Shown: piece after piece, positions 24,689 through 32,467 of the stretch
How positions within the stretch are numbered: the first letter of the stretch is position 1
How the letters are laid out: the number at the start of each line of letters is the position of its first letter
Notes under the pieces: model-generated
Databases searched by the model: none
What the model saw: the letters and a program-made list of their open reading frames with translations, nothing else
Told to the model about the DNA's origin: nothing
Made by a program: the position numbers and the translations under genes
Assembly: GCF_001280015.1 (NCBI RefSeq)
Contig: NZ_LGDV01000001.1
Coordinates: 1 to 64,000, forward strand
Direction: 5' to 3'
DNA: 64,000 bases
Source: Streptomyces sp. MMG1121
Lineage (GTDB): Bacteria > Actinomycetota > Actinomycetes > Streptomycetales > Streptomycetaceae

Positions 24689-25183
24689 TCACCTCCCGTA
24701 CCCGAGCCGCTCACCCACCGCACGCGCACCCGTAGAACCCCGCCGCACCACCCCCAGCAACTCCCTGCCGGACCCGCGGCGAGCCCAGGCGATCACGATG
24801 AGCGGCACCATCAAGATCAGCGGGGTCGCTGCGTTCTGGCCGTTGAAGGCGGTGAGTTGGACGATGAACGCGCCCACCATGAGCGCGCTGAGGGCGGTCG
24901 CCGCCACGGACTGGAGCAGCGGTATCAACAGGGCGACGGCTCCGGCGAGTTCGAGCGCGCCGATGGTGTACATGGCCCCGCTGCCCCAGCCGATCTTGTC
25001 GAAGGACTCGACGGCCGAGGGGTGCGCGATGAGCTTGGGCAGGGCACTCGCGATGCCGTAGAACAGGGCGAGCAGCACCTGCACCGAGCGCAGCGCGACC
25101 CGGGCCCACCGCGCCCGGCCGGTGTGCGAGCCGGCGGAGGACGCGGTCGTCGTGGCGAAGACGGGAGCGGCGGTCCGGGACAT
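24689..25183 (-). CDS. DoxX family membrane protein
   Basis: 164 aa. Four hydrophobic helices at about residues 30-50, 70-90, 92-115 and 118-135, with ALFYGIASALPKLIAHP and the GALELAGAVALLIPL motif of the DoxX/DoxX-like family. Members are linked to redox or stress functions in membranes, without one agreed reaction. ATG at 25183 is preceded by AGGAG. It converges on the S4 gene, leaving 40 bp between. No partner enzyme lies in the same operon. Confidence 0.85.
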   Translation of the reverse strand: MSRTAAPVFATTTASSAGSHTGRARWARVALRSVQVLLALFYGIASALPKLIAHPSAVESFDKIGWGSGAMYTIGALELAGAVALLIPLLQSVAATALSALMVGAFIVQLTAFNGQNAATPLILMVPLIVIAWARRGSGRELLGVVRRGSTGARAVGERLGYGR

Positions 25184-25287
25184 GAGGGTCTCCTGGGTGA
25201 GGCGATGCCGTTTGCTTTCACCGAGGTAGACCGCACTTCGCCGGGGAATTCATCGCTCTCGGCCGAGCCGCTGCGACCGGACGTCCG

Positions 25288-25983
25288 CTAGGCCTTCGGC
25301 ACCGCCCGCACCCACACCCTGTCCGGTGTCAGATACGTGTCCACCTCCAGTCCCGCTTCCGCCAGCGCCGCCTCGAACTGCTCCTTCGTCAGGGGCCGGG
25401 CCAGAAACGTCTGGGTCCAGGCCGCGTCAGGGAACACGTACTCGGCGCGGACCGAGTTCACCCCCTGTCCGGCGGGCTCCACGGAGGCGATCCGTACCGT
25501 GAAGCCGCTCGGGTCGGCCCGTTCCCTGGGCACGTTCGTGTGGTAGTCCTCGCCCTCCCGCTGGATGAGCACGCAGCCGCCCTTCGCCACATGCCGGGCA
25601 CAGGTGCGCAGCAGGCCTCTGCGTACCTCCTCGTCGCCGTTGTGCACGAGGAACGACGCGAGCAGCACTACGTCGAACTCCTCGCCCTCCAGGTCCAGTT
25701 CCTCAATGGGGCCGCATATCGTGCGTGCCCCGCGGACCCGGGCCAGCATGTCGGCGGACTCGTCCACCGCCGTGACCGTGAAGCCCCGTTCGAGCAGGGG
25801 GTGGGTCATCCGGCCCACCCCGCTGCCCAGTTCCAGGATGTGCGCCCCGGCCGGTACCGCCGCCGCGATGATGTCCGGCTCGTCTCCCACCGGCAGCCGC
25901 TCGTACAGCTCGACCGCGCAGCCGTCCGGGGTGATCGCCCCGGGGCCCGTGCCCTCGTGTCCCTCACGCATTTCGACCGTCAT
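25288..25983 (-). CDS. SAM-dependent methyltransferase, class I
   Basis: 231 aa from the chosen ATG. SAM-binding motif I is ILELGSGVGRMTHPLLE, followed by VTAVDESADMLARV, and FDVVLLASFLVHN is motif II. The C-terminal part (WTQTFLARPLTKEQFEAAL) resembles small-molecule methyltransferases. A start 15 codons further upstream is also open; I prefer the ATG at 25983. The acceptor substrate is unknown. The acyltransferase-like gene lies upstream on the same strand with a gap of 72 bp. Confidence 0.85.
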   Translation of the reverse strand: MTVEMREGHEGTGPGAITPDGCAVELYERLPVGDEPDIIAAAVPAGAHILELGSGVGRMTHPLLERGFTVTAVDESADMLARVRGARTICGPIEELDLEGEEFDVVLLASFLVHNGDEEVRRGLLRTCARHVAKGGCVLIQREGEDYHTNVPRERADPSGFTVRIASVEPAGQGVNSVRAEYVFPDAAWTQTFLARPLTKEQFEAALAEAGLEVDTYLTPDRVWVRAVPKA

Positions 25984-26055
25984 GCCCGAACAACGGCCCG
26001 CCCCCGCACGCCCGTTCCCCTCCGGCATCAGTTCACCCGTTCGAGCTATTCCGGG

Positions 26056-26967
26056 CTATTCGACCGGGAACGGGAACCATCCGTGCCCGATGTACCAGTG
26101 ACCGCCCGCGCGCAGATGGTCCCCCACCGCCCGCTCGACGGACGTGCGCCGCGGCAGCTCCGCCACCGGCAGGCCGGGTTCCCCGAAGACGAACTGGACG
26201 GGCTCGGTGTCGGACGGTTCGGTGTCCTCGCGGGCGGTGCGGAATCGGTCCTGGAACCGGACGATGTTGGAGTCGGCCGGCAGATACCGCCTCAACTGCG
26301 GGTCGAGCAGCCAGGAGTGGCACAGCGCCGCCACCGGCCGCTCCTGCGGGAAGTGCCGGGCGAAGAACGCGCGTGCCCGCGCCAGGGAGCGGTCACAGGC
26401 GGACGGGGTCAGCGGACCGTGGAAGTCGGGTACGTGCAGGTTCAGACAGGGCGTGCCGGGCGCCGCGTCCAGTCCGGCGGCCGCGATCACCGGCGCCGTG
26501 CGCTCCCCGAGCCGCGCCCGCTCGAACTGCAGCCGGCCCAGCTGGAACAGCTCGCCGCGGAAGTGCCGGACGAGCCAGCGCCGCGACTGCACTCCGGTCG
26601 TGCCGTGCCGTCTGCGGTGCACCGCCATGTGCCGCCCCAGGTCGGCCAGGGTGTGCCGGGAGATCTCGGCCGGGATGCCGCGTTCCCGGTGCCGGGCGAG
26701 GGTGCGCGGGACCGCGGCGACGAAGACGTACACGGGGAAGGTACGGGTCAGCCCGGCCGGCGCCGCGTCGAGGAGACCGGCGAGGTCAGGAGTGCGGCCG
26801 GTCTCCTCCGGGTCGCGGAACAGCTCCTCGACGCAGCTTTCGAGCAGCCGCAGCACGCCCGGGTCACCGGTGACCCGGCCCCGCTGAGCCACCAGGTCGT
26901 TGATGTCCTCGTGCGGCACGGCCAGGTCGAGGAGCAGTTCGGGCAGGTCGTCGACGTCCGGCAGCAC
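26056..26967 (-). CDS. Acyltransferase-domain protein (NAT_N/GNAT_C type)
   Basis: 303 aa. The N-terminal helical half and a C-terminal half with HVPDFHGPLTPSACDRSLARA and CHSWLLDPQLRRYLP look like the two-part N-acyltransferase family annotated as NAT_N plus GNAT-like C-terminal domain, common in actinobacteria. I am moderately sure of the family and cannot name a substrate. GTG start with GGGGGAT before it. It is divergent from the DUF6343 gene across an 86-bp gap and precedes the methyltransferase. Confidence 0.6.
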   Translation of the reverse strand: MLPDVDDLPELLLDLAVPHEDINDLVAQRGRVTGDPGVLRLLESCVEELFRDPEETGRTPDLAGLLDAAPAGLTRTFPVYVFVAAVPRTLARHRERGIPAEISRHTLADLGRHMAVHRRRHGTTGVQSRRWLVRHFRGELFQLGRLQFERARLGERTAPVIAAAGLDAAPGTPCLNLHVPDFHGPLTPSACDRSLARARAFFARHFPQERPVAALCHSWLLDPQLRRYLPADSNIVRFQDRFRTAREDTEPSDTEPVQFVFGEPGLPVAELPRRTSVERAVGDHLRAGGHWYIGHGWFPFPVE

Positions 26968-27002
26968 CGGATCCCCCTTCGGCGAACGACGGACGAGCGC
27001 CG

Positions 27003-27032
27003 TTGGTCAACGTCGTCACCGAAGAGTACGTT
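27003..27032 (+). promoter_or_regulatory. Candidate promoter for the DUF6343 gene
   Basis: TTGGTC at 27003-27008 and TACGTT at 27027-27032 are spaced by 18 bases and resemble an HrdB-type promoter. The transcript would begin just before the AAGGAGGAG ribosome site at 27035-27043. Confidence 0.4.
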
Positions 27033-27053
27033 GCAAGGAGGAGTGGTGACCCC

Positions 27054-27377
27054 ATGCGTACGGGCAGTGAACCGGCGACCGCGCGCAGTGCGCTGCGAGC
27101 GCGGTTCTGGCTGAGCCTGTGGGGGCTGGTCTGGGCGATCTTCGGTACGGCCGCGTTCGCGCTGGTCGGGCGCCCCGGCTGGGCGGCGGCCTGCGGAGTG
27201 CTGTGGCTGGTGGCCACCGTCGACATGATCATGATCCTCAGACACATGCGGCAGGGTCCGCACTACCAGCCGGGCCGTGACGTACCGCCCTACCCTCCGC
27301 CGGAGGACGGACCGCCGTACCGCCCACCGCAGGCAGCCCGGCCGTTCCCGCGCCTGCCGAGGCACCGGCATCCGTGA
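27054..27377 (+). CDS. DUF6343 family small membrane protein
   Basis: 107 aa. Two hydrophobic helices (about residues 18-40 and 43-60: FWLSLWGLVWAIFGTAAF, then ACGVLWLVATVDMIMIL) are followed by a Pro/Arg-rich cytoplasmic tail (YPPPEDGPPYRPP). This matches what I remember as DUF6343, an actinobacterial family of unknown role. ATG at 27054 with AAGGAGGAG about 10 bases before it. It converges on the TPR gene with a 4-bp gap. Confidence 0.65.
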   Translation: MRTGSEPATARSALRARFWLSLWGLVWAIFGTAAFALVGRPGWAAACGVLWLVATVDMIMILRHMRQGPHYQPGRDVPPYPPPEDGPPYRPPQAARPFPRLPRHRHP

Positions 27378-27381
27378 CCGC

Positions 27382-27762
27382 TCAGTCGTCGAAGTGCGCC
27401 GCCCTCAGATACCGCGGGTTGGGGTCGAGCGCGGCCGCCAGCCGGAAATGGCGTTTGGCCTGGACGGGGCGGCCCCGGCGTTCATAGGTGCGGGCCAGCG
27501 CGAAGTGCGCGAACGCGTTGTCCGGCTCACGCTCCAGCACGATGGTGAACTCCAGCTCGGCGGGCCGCAGTTGCGCCGCGGCGAAGAAGGCACGCGCGCG
27601 GAGCAGTCGGGCGGCGGTGTTCTCCGGGTGTGCGGCGATGACTTCGTCGAGCAGCTTCACCGCGCCCCGCGGGTCCCGTGAGTCGAGCAGATGCTCGGCC
27701 GCACGAAAGTCGATGACATGCGTTTCCGGAGTACGTCCGGTGGAACCGCTGGTCTCGGGCAC
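27382..27762 (-). CDS. Small tetratricopeptide-repeat protein
   Basis: 126 aa made of about three TPR units: AEHLLDSRDPRGAVKLLDEV, AARLLRARAFFAAAQLRPAE and AHFALARTYERRGRPVQAKR. TPR proteins act as scaffolds for protein binding; no catalytic domain is present. GTG start. It lies just upstream of coaE on the same strand with a gap of 50 bp. I recall a similar small TPR gene next to coaE in other streptomycetes. Partner unknown. Confidence 0.85.
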   Translation of the reverse strand: MPETSGSTGRTPETHVIDFRAAEHLLDSRDPRGAVKLLDEVIAAHPENTAARLLRARAFFAAAQLRPAELEFTIVLEREPDNAFAHFALARTYERRGRPVQAKRHFRLAAALDPNPRYLRAAHFDD

Positions 27763-27812
27763 GGCAGAGTCCTTCCCTCACTCCGGCAGTTCAACGCCCG
27801 GTCAGGGGCCCG

Positions 27813-28424
27813 CTATTCCGAGGACGTCCCACGGGCCCGTCGCACGAGGTCGTCCCACACCTCGGCGACGCGCTTGTGCAACGCGTCCAGGGGTACGTCG
27901 TTGTCGATCACGATGTCCGCGATCTCCCGGCGCTGTTCGCGCGTGGCCTGCGCGGCCATACGCGCGCGTGCGTCCTCCTCGGTCGTTCCGCGCAGCCGCA
28001 CCAGCCGGTCGATCTGGGTCTCGGGGCTCGCGTCCACGACGATCACGAGGTCGTAGAAGGGGGCCAGACCGTTCTCGGTGAGGAGGGGTACGTCGTGGAT
28101 CACGACGGCGTCGGCGGTCGCGGCCTCCTCCAGTTCGCGGGATCGGACGCCCACCAAAGGGTGCACGATCGCGTTGAGGGCGGCGAGCTTGTCGGGGTCG
28201 GCGAAGACGATCGAGCCGAGCCGGGGCCGGTCCAGGCTGCCGTCGGCGGCGAGGACGTCCTCGCCGAAGGCCTCGACCACGGCCGCGAGGCCGGGGGTGC
28301 CCGGCGCCACGACCTCGCGCGCGATACGGTCCGCGTCGATCAGCACGGCCCCGTGCTGCACGAGCAGCCGCGAGACCTCGCTCTTGCCGGCACCGATGCC
28401 CCCGGTCAGGCCCACTTTCAGCAT
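27813..28424 (-). CDS. coaE: Dephospho-CoA kinase
   Basis: 203 aa, normal length. Last step of coenzyme A synthesis: ATP-dependent phosphorylation of the 3'-hydroxyl of dephospho-CoA. The P-loop is [11 protein letters not shown] at residues 5-15; [10 protein letters not shown] and [11 protein letters not shown] are family signatures, and [15 protein letters not shown] is the lid region. ATG at 28424. It sits between PAC2 and the TPR gene. Essential cytoplasmic enzyme. Confident call. Confidence 0.96.
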   Translation of the reverse strand: MLKVGLTGGIGAGKSEVSRLLVQHGAVLIDADRIAREVVAPGTPGLAAVVEAFGEDVLAADGSLDRPRLGSIVFADPDKLAALNAIVHPLVGVRSRELEEAATADAVVIHDVPLLTENGLAPFYDLVIVVDASPETQIDRLVRLRGTTEEDARARMAAQATREQRREIADIVIDNDVPLDALHKRVAEVWDDLVRRARGTSSE

Positions 28425-28468
28425 GAGCCGAAGCTTAGGCCCTGCTACGGACAGGGGGACCGGCGAGG

Positions 28469-29407
28469 TCAGTTGTCGCCTTCGCGCTCCGCCAGGAACC
28501 GCTCGAACTCCCGCCCGATCTCGTCGGCCGACGGAATCTCCACCGGTTCGGCGAGCATGTTGCCCCGGGTCTCCACGCCCGCCGCGGCGTCGTACTGGTG
28601 CTCCAGGCCCTGGACGAGCGCGGTGAGTTCCTCGTCGCCCTCCTGGATCTGCCGGTCGATCTCCGTCTGCGTGCGGTGCGCGTCCGTGCGCAGCGAGTGC
28701 GCCACACCCGGGAGGACCAGCCCGGTGGCGGCCGTGATGGCCTCCAGGACGGTCAGGGCGGCGTCCGGGTACGTGGAGCGGGCGATGTAGTGCGGGACGT
28801 GCGCGGCGACACCCAGGACGTCGTGCCCCGCCTCGCTGAGGCGGTACTCCACCAGCGCCTCGGCGCTGCCGGGCACCTGGGCCTCCTCGAAGGGGCTGCG
28901 GTGGCCGGGGACGAGGTCGGTGCGGTTGCCGTGCGGGGTGAGGCCCACCGGGCGGGTGTGCGGGACACCCATGGGGATGCCGTGGAAGTTCACGGACAGG
29001 CGCACCCCGAGCCGTTCCACGATCTGCCGTACGGCCGCCGCGAACCGCTCCCACTCCACGTCCGGCTCGGGGCCGGACAGCAGCAGGAAGGGGGCGCCCG
29101 TGGTGTCCTGGACGAGGCGGACCTCGATGGCCGGGGTCTCGTAGTCGGTCCAGCGGTCCCGCTTGAAGGTCAGCAGGGGCCTGCGGGCCCGGTAGTCCAC
29201 GAGCCGGTCGTGGTCGAAACGGGCGACGAGCTGGTGGGGCAGTGAGTCGAGCAGCCCGTCGACGATCTGGTCGCCGGTCTCGCCCGCGTCGATGTATCCG
29301 TCGAAGTGGTAGAGCATGACAAGGCCGGCCGACTCCTGGGCGAGCGCCATGTCCACCACGGCGAGGCCCTTCGGCTCCCATGCGTACAAACCCTGCGGAT
29401 CAAGCAC
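28469..29407 (-). CDS. PAC2 family protein
   Basis: 312 aa. PAC2 (proteasome assembly chaperone) domain family, with [17 protein letters not shown] near the N-terminus and [17 protein letters not shown] centrally. Actinobacteria have proteasomes, which makes an assembly or quality-control role attractive, but this is unproven for the bacterial family. The tail is acidic ([17 protein letters not shown]). GTG start with AGGAG upstream. Downstream of rpsA and upstream of coaE, all on the minus strand. 29408-29590 contains no gene, only a dispersed repeat. Confidence 0.85.
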   Translation of the reverse strand: MLDPQGLYAWEPKGLAVVDMALAQESAGLVMLYHFDGYIDAGETGDQIVDGLLDSLPHQLVARFDHDRLVDYRARRPLLTFKRDRWTDYETPAIEVRLVQDTTGAPFLLLSGPEPDVEWERFAAAVRQIVERLGVRLSVNFHGIPMGVPHTRPVGLTPHGNRTDLVPGHRSPFEEAQVPGSAEALVEYRLSEAGHDVLGVAAHVPHYIARSTYPDAALTVLEAITAATGLVLPGVAHSLRTDAHRTQTEIDRQIQEGDEELTALVQGLEHQYDAAAGVETRGNMLAEPVEIPSADEIGREFERFLAEREGDN

Positions 29408-29517
29408 TGTGACCGCTCCTCCTCGTGTTCCTCCTGTTCAACGCGCCCTGGAACGCGGGCATTCCCGCGACACGCCGCTGATCAGGGATCTCGGACCGGA
29501 CACCATGACGCCCCGGG

Positions 29518-29531
29518 GGGGCGCGGGGAAC
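29518..29531. repeat. Dispersed repeat GGGGCGCGGGGAAC
   Basis: The same 14 bases occur at 52679-52692, where they form one arm of a terminator hairpin. Sequences of this type are scattered in streptomycete intergenic regions. The copy here stands in the gap upstream of the PAC2 gene and is followed by CGCGCGATCAGCC. Confidence 0.6.
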
Positions 29532-29590
29532 CGCGCGATCAGCCATAACGGGACCGCGGCGGGATGGGCAGCGGACTGCCCGAAAACGCC

Positions 29591-29624
29591 TGAGGGGCCG
29601 TACCTCGAAAGGTACGGCCCCTCA
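29591..29624 (-). terminator. Rho-independent terminator of rpsA
   Basis: Perfect 14-bp stem (TGAGGGGCCGTACC with its complement) around a 6-base loop TCGAAA. Read on the minus strand it lies 35 bp after the rpsA stop and is followed by a short T run (TTTT at 29586-29583). Strong terminator. Confidence 0.9.
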
Positions 29625-29658
29625 GAGCCGACTATCGGCTAAGCCTCAGCGGCAGGGT

Positions 29659-31152
29659 TCAGCTCTGGCCGCCGGCCAGCTTCTCGCGCAGCGCGGCGAG
29701 CGCCTCGTCCGAAGCCAGCGCACCGGAGGTGTCCGCACCCTCGGAGGAGTACGAACCGCCACCCGAAGCGGCCGGAGCGGCAGCCTCGCCACCCTCGGCG
29801 GCAGCGGCAGCGTCGGCCTCGCGGGACTTGATGACCTGCTGCTGGTGCTGCTCGAACCGCGACTGCGCCTCGGCGTACTGGTGCTCCCACGCCTCGCGCT
29901 GGGTCTCGTAGCCCTCGAGCCAGTCGTTGGTCTCGGGGTCGAAGCCCTCGGGGTAGATGTAGTTGCCCTGGTCGTCGTAGGACGCGGCCATGCCGTACAG
30001 GGTCGGGTCGAACTCGACCGAGGCCGGGTCGGCACCGAAGGACTCGTTGGCCTGCTTCAGCGAGAGGCTGATGCGGCGGCGCTCGAGGTCGATGTCGATG
30101 ACCTTGACGAAGATCTCGTCGTTGACCTGGACGACCTGCTCCGGGATCTCCACGTGGCGCTCGGCCAGCTCGGAGATGTGGACCAGACCCTCGATGCCCT
30201 CGTCCACGCGGACGAACGCACCGAACGGAACCAGCTTCGTGACCTTACCGGGCACGACCTGGCCGATCTGGTGGGTGCGGGCGAACTGCTGCCACGGGTC
30301 TTCCTGGGTCGCCTTCAGCGACAGGGAGACGCGCTCGCGGTCCATGTCGACGTCGAGAACCTCGACGGTGACCTCCTGGCCGACCTCGACAACCTCGGAC
30401 GGGTGGTCGATGTGCTTCCAGGACAGCTCGGAGACGTGGACCAGACCGTCGACGCCACCCAGGTCCACGAAGGCACCGAAGTTGACGATCGAGGAGACCA
30501 CGCCGGAGCGGACCTGACCCTTCTGGAGGGTCGTGAGGAACGTCTGGCGGACCTCGGACTGGGTCTGCTCCAGCCAGGCACGGCGGGACAGGACCACGTT
30601 GTTGCGGTTCTTGTCCAGCTCGATGATCTTGGCCTCGAGCTCCTTGCCCACGTAGGGCTGGAGGTCGCGGACACGGCGCATCTCGACCAGGGAGGCCGGG
30701 AGGAAGCCGCGGAGGCCGATGTCGAGGATGAGACCACCCTTGACGACCTCGATGACGGTACCGGTAACGATGCCGTCCTCTTCCTTGATCTTCTCGATGG
30801 TGCCCCAGGCACGCTCGTACTGGGCGCGCTTCTTCGAGAGGATCAGGCGGCCTTCCTTGTCCTCCTTCTGGAGGACCAGGGCCTCGATCTCGTCGCCGAC
30901 GGCCACGACCTCGTTCGGGTCGACGTCGTGCTTGATCGAGAGCTCGCGGCTCGGGATGACACCTTCGGTCTTGTAACCGATGTCGAGCAGGACCTCGTCC
31001 CGGTCGACCTTCACGATGACGCCGTCGACGATGTCGCCGTCGTTGAAGTACTTGATCGTCTCGTCGATCGCGGCGAGGAAGGCTTCCTCGTTACCGATGT
31101 CGTTGACCGCAACCTGCGGGGTGGTGGCGGTGGTCTCGGTGCTGCTCGTCAT
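29659..31152 (-). CDS. rpsA: 30S ribosomal protein S1
   Basis: 497 aa. Four S1 RNA-binding repeats are visible: GDIVDGVIVKVDRDEVLLDI, GIVTGTVIEVVKGGLILDI, GQVRSGVVSSIVNFGAFVDL and GQVVPGKVTKLVPFGAFVRV. This is shorter than the six-repeat E. coli S1 and normal for actinobacteria. The tail is Ala/Gly/Ser-rich (ASGGGSYSSEG). It binds mRNA and helps initiation at leaders with weak ribosome sites. ATG at 31152. A clear promoter, a long structured leader and a strong terminator flank it, so it is transcribed alone. Confidence 0.97.
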   Translation of the reverse strand: MTSSTETTATTPQVAVNDIGNEEAFLAAIDETIKYFNDGDIVDGVIVKVDRDEVLLDIGYKTEGVIPSRELSIKHDVDPNEVVAVGDEIEALVLQKEDKEGRLILSKKRAQYERAWGTIEKIKEEDGIVTGTVIEVVKGGLILDIGLRGFLPASLVEMRRVRDLQPYVGKELEAKIIELDKNRNNVVLSRRAWLEQTQSEVRQTFLTTLQKGQVRSGVVSSIVNFGAFVDLGGVDGLVHVSELSWKHIDHPSEVVEVGQEVTVEVLDVDMDRERVSLSLKATQEDPWQQFARTHQIGQVVPGKVTKLVPFGAFVRVDEGIEGLVHISELAERHVEIPEQVVQVNDEIFVKVIDIDLERRRISLSLKQANESFGADPASVEFDPTLYGMAASYDDQGNYIYPEGFDPETNDWLEGYETQREAWEHQYAEAQSRFEQHQQQVIKSREADAAAAAEGGEAAAPAASGGGSYSSEGADTSGALASDEALAALREKLAGGQS

Positions 31153-31343
31153 GTGGGAAAGGGCTCCGGTACGGACATTGAAGTCGTAGGTACTGCTACG
31201 CCGGGAGCCCGTATCGCTCTGAAGAAGCCGGACAGCCAAGGAAGCGCCACACAAAACCGCTGGTGGCGCCTCGAAAACCGAGGGGACATACAACAGATGC
31301 GAGCGCAGCCTGCTACGTCTGAGGTGCGCAGGCCCGCAGCGCA
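31153..31343 (-). promoter_or_regulatory. Long structured leader of rpsA
   Basis: About 190 bases lie between the predicted transcript start and the ATG. On this segment I see a 7-bp hairpin (GCGCCAC at 31244-31250 with GTGGCGC at 31263-31269), a 5-bp hairpin (31269-31273 with 31279-31283) and no strong GGAGG near the ATG. S1 controls its own translation in other bacteria, so this leader may bind S1. Confidence 0.5.
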
Positions 31344-31349
31344 ACTTGT

Positions 31350-31378
31350 AGCATACGGGGGCAGCGGGACACGGTCAA
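31350..31378 (-). promoter_or_regulatory. HrdB-type promoter of rpsA
   Basis: On the minus strand TTGACC (31378-31373) and TATGCT (31355-31350) are separated by exactly 17 bases. This is a near-consensus housekeeping promoter; transcription should begin near 31343. Confidence 0.8.
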
Positions 31379-31516
31379 TGCGCGAAGGCGCACACCGGGG
31401 GCGGATCGCCGCAATCCCGGCAGAAGAAAGTCCTACGGGGCGCCGCGCGCCGGAGGGACACCTTCCTTGACAGCCCCTGACGGGTTGCACGGAAGAGTAC
31501 GACGAGGGAGCCGATC

Positions 31517-32350
31517 ATCCAAGAGTCCGAAGCGTACGAACCCCGGGAGCCGGAGGGGTTCGAGCCCGAGGCCACACGGCGTGACGCCGACGTCGCGGAG
31601 AGCTCACGGGCCAACCGGGGCTGGTGGGACCGCAACGCGGACGAGTACCAGGTCGAGCACGGCACGTTCCTCGGCGACGACCGCTTCGTATGGGGCCCGG
31701 AGGGCCTGGACGAGGTGGAGGCGGAGCTGCTCGGGCCGCCGGAGGAGCTGAAGGGCAAGGCGGTCCTGGAGATCGGCGCGGGCGCGGCGCAGTGTGCGCG
31801 CTGGCTGGCCGCCCAGGGGGCCCGACCGGTGGCGCTGGACGTGTCGCACCGCCAGCTCCAGCACGCGCTGCGGATCGGCGGATCGTTTCCGCTCGTCTGT
31901 GCGGACGCGGGGGCGCTGCCCTTCGCGGACGGCTCCTTCGACCTGGCGTGCTCCGCGTACGGGGCGCTGCCGTTCGTCGCCGACCCGCGGCTGGTGCTGC
32001 GCGAGGTGCGCCGGGTGCTGCGGCCCGGCGGCCGGTTCGTCTTCTCGGTGACGCACCCGATCCGCTGGGCCTTCCCGGACGAGCCGGGCCCCGAGGGCCT
32101 GTCGGTGGCCGCCTCCTACTTCGACCGCACGCCCTACGTCGAACAGGACGAGGAGGGCCGCGCCGTCTACGTCGAGCACCACAGGACGCTCGGCGACCGC
32201 GTCCGGGACATCGTGGCCTCGGGATTCCGTCTGGTGGATCTCGTGGAGCCGCAGTGGCCGGCCTGGAACACCTCGGAGTGGGGCGGCTGGTCCCCTCTGC
32301 GCGGGAACCTGATCCCGGGCACGGCGATCTTCGTGTGCGAGCGGGACTGA
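31517..32350 (+). CDS. SAM-dependent methyltransferase, class I
   Basis: About 277 aa. SAM motif VLEIGAGAAQCARWLA, then ARPVALDVSHRQL and the VLRPGGRFVFSVTHPIRWAF stretch. The N-terminal ANRGWWDRNADEYQ is a family feature, so the gene must begin before it. No ATG, GTG or TTG is available in this frame between the upstream TGA (31478) and GTG at 31715, which would cut into the domain. GAGGGAG at 31504-31510 is followed 6 bases later by ATC (31517), which I use as a provisional start. Substrate unknown. Confidence 0.75.
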   Translation: MQESEAYEPREPEGFEPEATRRDADVAESSRANRGWWDRNADEYQVEHGTFLGDDRFVWGPEGLDEVEAELLGPPEELKGKAVLEIGAGAAQCARWLAAQGARPVALDVSHRQLQHALRIGGSFPLVCADAGALPFADGSFDLACSAYGALPFVADPRLVLREVRRVLRPGGRFVFSVTHPIRWAFPDEPGPEGLSVAASYFDRTPYVEQDEEGRAVYVEHHRTLGDRVRDIVASGFRLVDLVEPQWPAWNTSEWGGWSPLRGNLIPGTAIFVCERD

Positions 32351-32467
32351 CCCCCCGCAGGCACCACGCCTGCTCCTTCTCCTCCGCGTACGCGTACGCG
32401 CGCGTGGCGGGTTTTCGTCCGCTCACGCGCGCGTGGGGCGCGTCCGCCGTCGTACGACACTAGGGGC

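Noticed and set aside
29845-31470. Long open frame opposite rpsA
   Set aside because: Shadow of rpsA: repetitive Asp/Leu/Val text, no ribosome site, no motif.
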